DNA from: CADCWK01 sp965218235
GTDB lineage: Bacteria; Chloroflexota; Chloroflexia; Thermomicrobiales; UBA6265
Direction: 5' to 3'
DNA length: 64,000 nucleotides
Assembly (NCBI GenBank): GCA_965218235.1
Contig: OZ244596.1
Span: forward strand, 496,001-560,000
The notes below the pieces were generated by a model. It had not been told where the DNA came from. It saw only the letters and a list, made by a program, of their open reading frames with translations, and did no database searches. A program made the translations under genes and the position numbers. Numbering within the stretch: position 1 is the first letter of the stretch; each line of letters begins with the position of its first letter. Positions 60,541 to 64,000 of the stretch are shown piece by piece.

Positions 60541-62535
60541 GTGCAGGCAAACGAGCCGAGACAGATACCCGGCTTTGGCGGCTTCGGCGCCAGCAGTGAC
60601 CGTCCCAGCCGTCCCAGCCGTCCCGCACCCGCCCGCCGGCCCGCTCCGTCCAATTCGATCCCGTGGGGCTCCGTGTCGGCCAATACCCGGCGGCGGGTCG
60701 GCCGGGTCGTCACCCGCGCGCTGACCGGCATCGCACTGGCCGCGCTCGTCTTCGTGCTGGTCCTGGTTGGCTTCCGCCTGATCTACGGCGGCAAGGTCTA
60801 CCCGGCGATCTCCGTGGCCGGCGTTGCCCTTGGTGGGATGCCGCGGGACGAGGCCAGCGCCGCCCTGACCGCCCGGACCGATCAGCTCAATGCCGAGAGC
60901 GTCGTCTTCACCTTCCAGGGGCAGGAGTTCCGGCCGACCCTCGCTGACCTCGGCGTGACGTTCGACAACGAGCGCAGTCTGTCTGAGGCGTATGCCTACG
61001 GACGCGAGGCACAGGCCGTCGACCGCCTCCAGGCCGCCCGGGATCTCCTCCAGAACGATCACCGCGTCCCGTTCTATGCGTCGATCGATCAGACGAAGCT
61101 GAATGGCTGGTTCGACCAGGTCGATCAGCAGCTCGGCCTCGTGCCGCACGACGCTTACCTGGCCATCGACGGGACTGATGTCCGCGTCGAGCCGGAGGTC
61201 GAGGGTACCGTCGTCGATCGCGAAACGGCGTCGCGGCAGATCATGTCGACCGTCAACGATCTCGTGCCGACGCGAGCCGAGCTGCCGGTCGTCGCCTGGA
61301 TTCCGAACGTCCGCTCCGGCGACCTGACGGGACTCCAGGAGCAGGCCACGGCCGCCCTCGCGAAACCAATCGACGTCTCCTTCACGGATCAGTCCTGGAC
61401 GATCCAGCCCGATCAGATCAGCCAGTTCATCGTCCAGGACAACGACAGGACGAAGCTTGGCGCGGACGCGGTCAGCCTGCGGGTCGACACCGATGGTCTG
61501 GCCGACTTCCTCTCGACCCAGTACGCCGAGGCCGTCTACCTCGAGCCCATTGACGCCAGTGTCGGCTGGAACGAGGGTCCAGTCTCCGTCTCCTGGAGCG
61601 TCGACGGCCATGAGATGCGGCCCACTGAGTTCGCGGAGCAGGTCGGGGCCAGCCTGATGGGCGATCACACCAACGTCGAGATCCCGGTCAACGTCCTCAA
61701 GCCGCAGATCGACAGCAATAACCTTGGGGCGCTCGGGATTACCACGCAGCTCGGCCGGGGGGATTCCAACTACGAAGGGTCGGACTACGGCCGGGCGACG
61801 AACATCGGCGTCGGCGCGAACCTGCTCAACGGGACGCTGATCGCGCCCGGCGGCACGTTCAGCTTCAACCACTCGATCGGCGTGATCACGGAGGACCTGG
61901 GCTACGTCGAGGCCCGGGTGATCGAGGCCGAGCGGATCGGCAAGGGCATCGGCGGAGGCATCTGCCAGGTCTCGACGACTGCCTTCCGCGCCGCCCTGAT
62001 GGCCGGGATGCCGATCGCCGAGTGGTGGCCGCACGCCCAGCGGATCTCGTTCTATGAGCGCGATGGCTGGGGTCCTGGCTACGACGCCTCGATCCTCCAG
62101 CCGGACGCAGACCCGTTTTCCGGCGGCGACTTCAAGTTCGACAATCCGACCGATAGCTGGCTGCTGATCGAATCCTACGTCGACGGAGCCCACGTCATCG
62201 TCAAGATCTACGGTCCCGATACGCAGTGGGACGTCCAGGTCGGCGACGCCGTCACCAGCGATCCGATCCTGCCGGACGGGGACATCGAGGTCGTCAATCC
62301 CGGCATGGTAGCGGGCTGTGTCGTCCACACAGAACTCCCGCTGGACGGTCTCGCGGTCTCGTTCACGAGGACGGTCAGTGATGCGAAGGGCGAAGTGCTG
62401 CGTGAAGGCACCTTCGAGACGCTCTTCAAGGCAAATGGCAACGTCTTCGTCGTCAGCCCAGACCAACAGGGCGCCTCCCCCGCGATGGGTGGAGGCAACT
62501 CCGGAAACTGCGACTTCTCGGCGATCCCGATCTAG
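60541..62535 (+). CDS. VanW family protein with peptidoglycan-binding-like repeats
   Basis: 664 residues from GTG at 60541 (an earlier GTG at 60514 is possible). A cytoplasmic Pro/Arg/Ser-rich N-terminus of about 55 residues precedes one membrane helix (about 62-82). Outside lie two PG_binding_4-type modules (VYPAISVAGVALGGMPRDEA, TFQGQEFRPTLADLGV, and a second around TFTDQSWTIQPDQIS-like VSFTDQSWTIQPDQIS). The VanW domain (GRATNIGVGANLLNGTLIAPG, FSFNHSIG, IGGGICQVSTTAFRAALMAG) is near 410-560. A G5-like segment follows. VanW proteins occur with glycopeptide-resistance loci, but most, as here, are of unknown wall-related function; resistance is not implied. Confidence 0.88.
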   Translation: MQANEPRQIPGFGGFGASSDRPSRPSRPAPARRPAPSNSIPWGSVSANTRRRVGRVVTRALTGIALAALVFVLVLVGFRLIYGGKVYPAISVAGVALGGMPRDEASAALTARTDQLNAESVVFTFQGQEFRPTLADLGVTFDNERSLSEAYAYGREAQAVDRLQAARDLLQNDHRVPFYASIDQTKLNGWFDQVDQQLGLVPHDAYLAIDGTDVRVEPEVEGTVVDRETASRQIMSTVNDLVPTRAELPVVAWIPNVRSGDLTGLQEQATAALAKPIDVSFTDQSWTIQPDQISQFIVQDNDRTKLGADAVSLRVDTDGLADFLSTQYAEAVYLEPIDASVGWNEGPVSVSWSVDGHEMRPTEFAEQVGASLMGDHTNVEIPVNVLKPQIDSNNLGALGITTQLGRGDSNYEGSDYGRATNIGVGANLLNGTLIAPGGTFSFNHSIGVITEDLGYVEARVIEAERIGKGIGGGICQVSTTAFRAALMAGMPIAEWWPHAQRISFYERDGWGPGYDASILQPDADPFSGGDFKFDNPTDSWLLIESYVDGAHVIVKIYGPDTQWDVQVGDAVTSDPILPDGDIEVVNPGMVAGCVVHTELPLDGLAVSFTRTVSDAKGEVLREGTFETLFKANGNVFVVSPDQQGASPAMGGGNSGNCDFSAIPI

Positions 62536-62634
62536 CGATGCGATTCGAAGCGGGGTGCCAGGAGAATCGCGTTCCCGCTCCGATCCATTCTGGTTATGAT
62601 CCGTCGTGATCGACGTGTCAGGAGTCGAGTCGAC

Positions 62635-63534
62635 GTGGTGAATCGTGATGCCCAGCGGGCTTCCCGGCCCGAACCGTCCCGGATCCCGGGTAGCCTCTCG
62701 CTGGTCCTGCCCGCCCACAATGAGGAAGAGAACATCGGTCTTGTCGTCGGCCAGGCACTCGAGGTCCTGCCGCAATATGCGCCCGAGTTCGAGATCGTCG
62801 TCGTCAATGACGGTAGCCGGGACCGGACCCGGCAGATCCTCGACGAGCTGGCGGCGGCCCATCCCGAAGTCAGTCCGGTCCACCACGACGTCAATCGCGG
62901 CTACGGCGGGGCGCTTGTTTCCGGGTTCAACGCGACGAGCGGCGACTACGTCATGTTCATGGACAGCGACCGCCAGTTCGACATCAATGACCTGGCGCTG
63001 CTGAGCCCCTTCATCGGCTCGTTCGACATCGTCGCCGGCTTCCGGCGCGAGCGAAACGACCCGCTGCACCGGCGGATCAACGCCGAAGTCTTCAATACCG
63101 TCGTGAGGACGCTCTACGGCGTCCACATGCGCGACATCGACTGCGCCTTCAAGGTCTTCCGGGGCGACATGCTCCGCGAGATCCGGCTGACGTCCAGTGG
63201 CGCGCTGATCAACACGGAGATGCAGGCGAAACTGCGACGCAAGGGGGCGACCCTCCAGCAGGTCGCCGTCCATCACTACCCACGGGTGGCCGGCACGGCG
63301 ACCGGGGCGAACCTTGGCGTGATCGCCCACGCCATGAAGGAGACCCTGACCCTGTGGTGGAGCATGCACCGCTACCGGAGCAAGGGCGAGGAGATCCGGC
63401 GCCGCCCGACGGCGATCGCGACCGATACCGTCGGCGCCGTCGGCCACCTCGGCGTGCGGACCGTCTCACACCTCGCTCACCGGCGCCCGGCTGGGAGCCA
63501 TTCGGACACCGACGTCCCGACCGGCAGACGGTAG
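62635..63534 (+). CDS. Family 2 glycosyltransferase (polyprenyl-phosphate sugar synthase type)
   Basis: 299 residues from GTG at 62635, chosen because aggag lies 10 bases upstream; ATG at 62596 is in frame without a ribosome site. The GT-A domain has SLVLPAHNEEENIGLVVGQ, VVVNDGSRDRTRQIL, NRGYGGALVSGFNATSGDY and the metal motif MFMDSDRQFD, then DIDCAFKVFRGDML and VHHYPRVAGTATG. No C-terminal membrane helices are present. It probably loads a sugar onto a lipid phosphate for use by GT-C enzymes such as the one at 20754. It ends before a strong terminator. Confidence 0.88.
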   Translation: MVNRDAQRASRPEPSRIPGSLSLVLPAHNEEENIGLVVGQALEVLPQYAPEFEIVVVNDGSRDRTRQILDELAAAHPEVSPVHHDVNRGYGGALVSGFNATSGDYVMFMDSDRQFDINDLALLSPFIGSFDIVAGFRRERNDPLHRRINAEVFNTVVRTLYGVHMRDIDCAFKVFRGDMLREIRLTSSGALINTEMQAKLRRKGATLQQVAVHHYPRVAGTATGANLGVIAHAMKETLTLWWSMHRYRSKGEEIRRRPTAIATDTVGAVGHLGVRTVSHLAHRRPAGSHSDTDVPTGRR

Positions 63535-63559
63535 CGAGTGAGTGAGTGGTGCGGTCAGG

Positions 63560-63605
63560 AAACGCGGACGGGACTGGCATGATGTTGCCAGTCCCGTCCG
63601 CGTTT
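63560..63605. terminator. Strong hairpin terminator
   Basis: A 20-bp perfect stem (63560-63579 with 63586-63605) has a 6-base loop and AAAC/GTTT at its base, followed by ttcg, giving a short U-run. It lies 26 bases after the GT2 stop and 67 bases beyond the prmA stop, so it can end both. Confidence 0.85.
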
Positions 63606-63671
63606 TCGACGGAGCTACAGCGATGGTCAAACGGCCGGTCACTCCAAGGGAGTGACACTCTACGTCGTTGG

Positions 63672-64000
63672 CTACTGTGGCGAGCGGCGGAGCGTCAGGC
63701 CGACCCAGTCCTCGATCTGGTCGCGGTCGGTCACAACGAACCGGCGGGCGCCGTAGGCCGCAACGACATCGGCCTCGCGACCCTCGATGATTCCGGCCAG
63801 AACGAGCGTCCCACCATCCGCGACGGAGCCGGTGATCCCGTCGACGAGCTCGATCAGGACGCGGGCGATGATGTTCGCAACCACGAGCGTGTAGGTCGCC
63901 GGGAACGGGCCGTCCGTGCCGGCGGTTCCCTCCGCGATCCGGATCGGCACGGCCAGGTCGTTCCGCTCGACGTTCTCGCGGGCCGAGCGGACGGCGACCG
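63672..64000 (-). CDS. prmA: Ribosomal protein L11 methyltransferase, C-terminal part
   Basis: The frame is open to the window edge, giving the last 109 residues. Visible are VAVRSARENVERNDL, then LVVANIIARVLIELVDGI (the N-I-x-x-x-x-L methyltransferase motif of PrmA) and TLVLAGIIEGREADVVAAYG. PrmA methylates L11 on the ribosome. The end RFVVTDRDQIEDWVGLTLRR matches the family C-terminus (W-x-x-L-x-x-x-x). The SAM-binding G-x-G-x-G lies outside the window. Confidence 0.9.
   Translation of the reverse strand, partial: VAVRSARENVERNDLAVPIRIAEGTAGTDGPFPATYTLVVANIIARVLIELVDGITGSVADGGTLVLAGIIEGREADVVAAYGARRFVVTDRDQIEDWVGLTLRRSPQ

Noticed and set aside
60541..62535. Vancomycin-resistance gene
   Set aside because: VanW is an accessory family found widely without resistance; no vanA/B ligase, vanH or vanX is present, and ddl is a normal D-Ala ligase.
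60400..63447. A 1015-codon minus-strand open frame across the VanW and GT2 genes
   Set aside because: It is low in recognisable motifs and spans two well-supported plus-strand genes and their intergenic gap, so it is a composition artefact.
1..64000. Genome-wide recoding of TAG suggested by two in-frame amber codons
   Set aside because: Many genes here end normally at TAG (helical-repeat protein, isocitrate dehydrogenase, dnaE2, FhaB-like and VanW genes), so TAG is an ordinary stop.
1..64000. CRISPR array or prophage
   Set aside because: No regularly spaced repeats of CRISPR length and no phage structural, integrase or att-like features were found.

Overview
The window is a contiguous stretch of high-G+C bacterial chromosome, densely coded on both strands, with no rRNA, tRNA, CRISPR array or prophage that I can see. 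Gene content (FtsZ with NrdR beside it, a MurC-MurB fusion, DUF2851, DnaE2/ImuB, Gram-positive-type LexA boxes, no lipopolysaccharide or outer-membrane genes) fits a Chloroflexota lineage close to Thermomicrobia. That placement is an inference from gene families, not from a marker-gene tree.

Layout. 0-6.4 kb: a partial helical-repeat protein, an ECF sigma / membrane anti-sigma pair, a DUF2851 protein and a His-rich gene broken by an in-frame amber codon. 6.4-18.0 kb (minus strand): a reduced division/cell-wall cluster rsmH-murF-mraY-murD-murC/B-ddl-ftsZ-nrdR. ftsI, murE, ftsW, murG, ftsQ and ftsA are absent from it. 18.2-18.6 kb: a 93-aa unknown protein behind a promoter carrying a LexA box. 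18.6-29.7 kb: biotin carboxylase, a surface-glycan group (GT-C membrane protein, GT2, methyltransferase), an APH-like kinase beside a transposase remnant, and the dTDP-L-rhamnose operon rfbDBAC. 29.7-33.9 kb: a TetR regulator with two membrane proteins, then alpha-glucan phosphorylase.

34.2-37.8 kb (minus strand): the most unusual locus. MauE-like and MauD-like proteins precede two small membrane proteins, a Tat-exported peptide with 11 Cys and 4 Trp, and a LivJ-like binding protein that has no signal peptide. The last two genes share one reading frame and are separated only by TAG-CGA. A flavin oxidase diverges from this operon.

38-48.6 kb: housekeeping and accessory genes (adenine deaminase, DUF983, UppP, CDF exporter, RidA, VOC, a VWA lipoprotein). 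49.0-54.9 kb: an SOS mutasome, with a LexA-box promoter, a degenerate ImuB, a small DUF6504-like protein and DnaE2, but no imuA. 55-64 kb: gpmI, isocitrate dehydrogenase, rpe, an FhaA/FhaB-like FHA pair, a VanW protein, a GT2 enzyme and the 3' part of prmA.

Intergenic regions carry at least four dispersed repeat families. One recurs as units of about 140 bp with inverted ends, and looks like a small non-autonomous mobile element. Start codons were chosen by Shine-Dalgarno match, overlap with neighbours and expected family N-termini; many are GTG. No database search was run, and all family names come from motif recognition.
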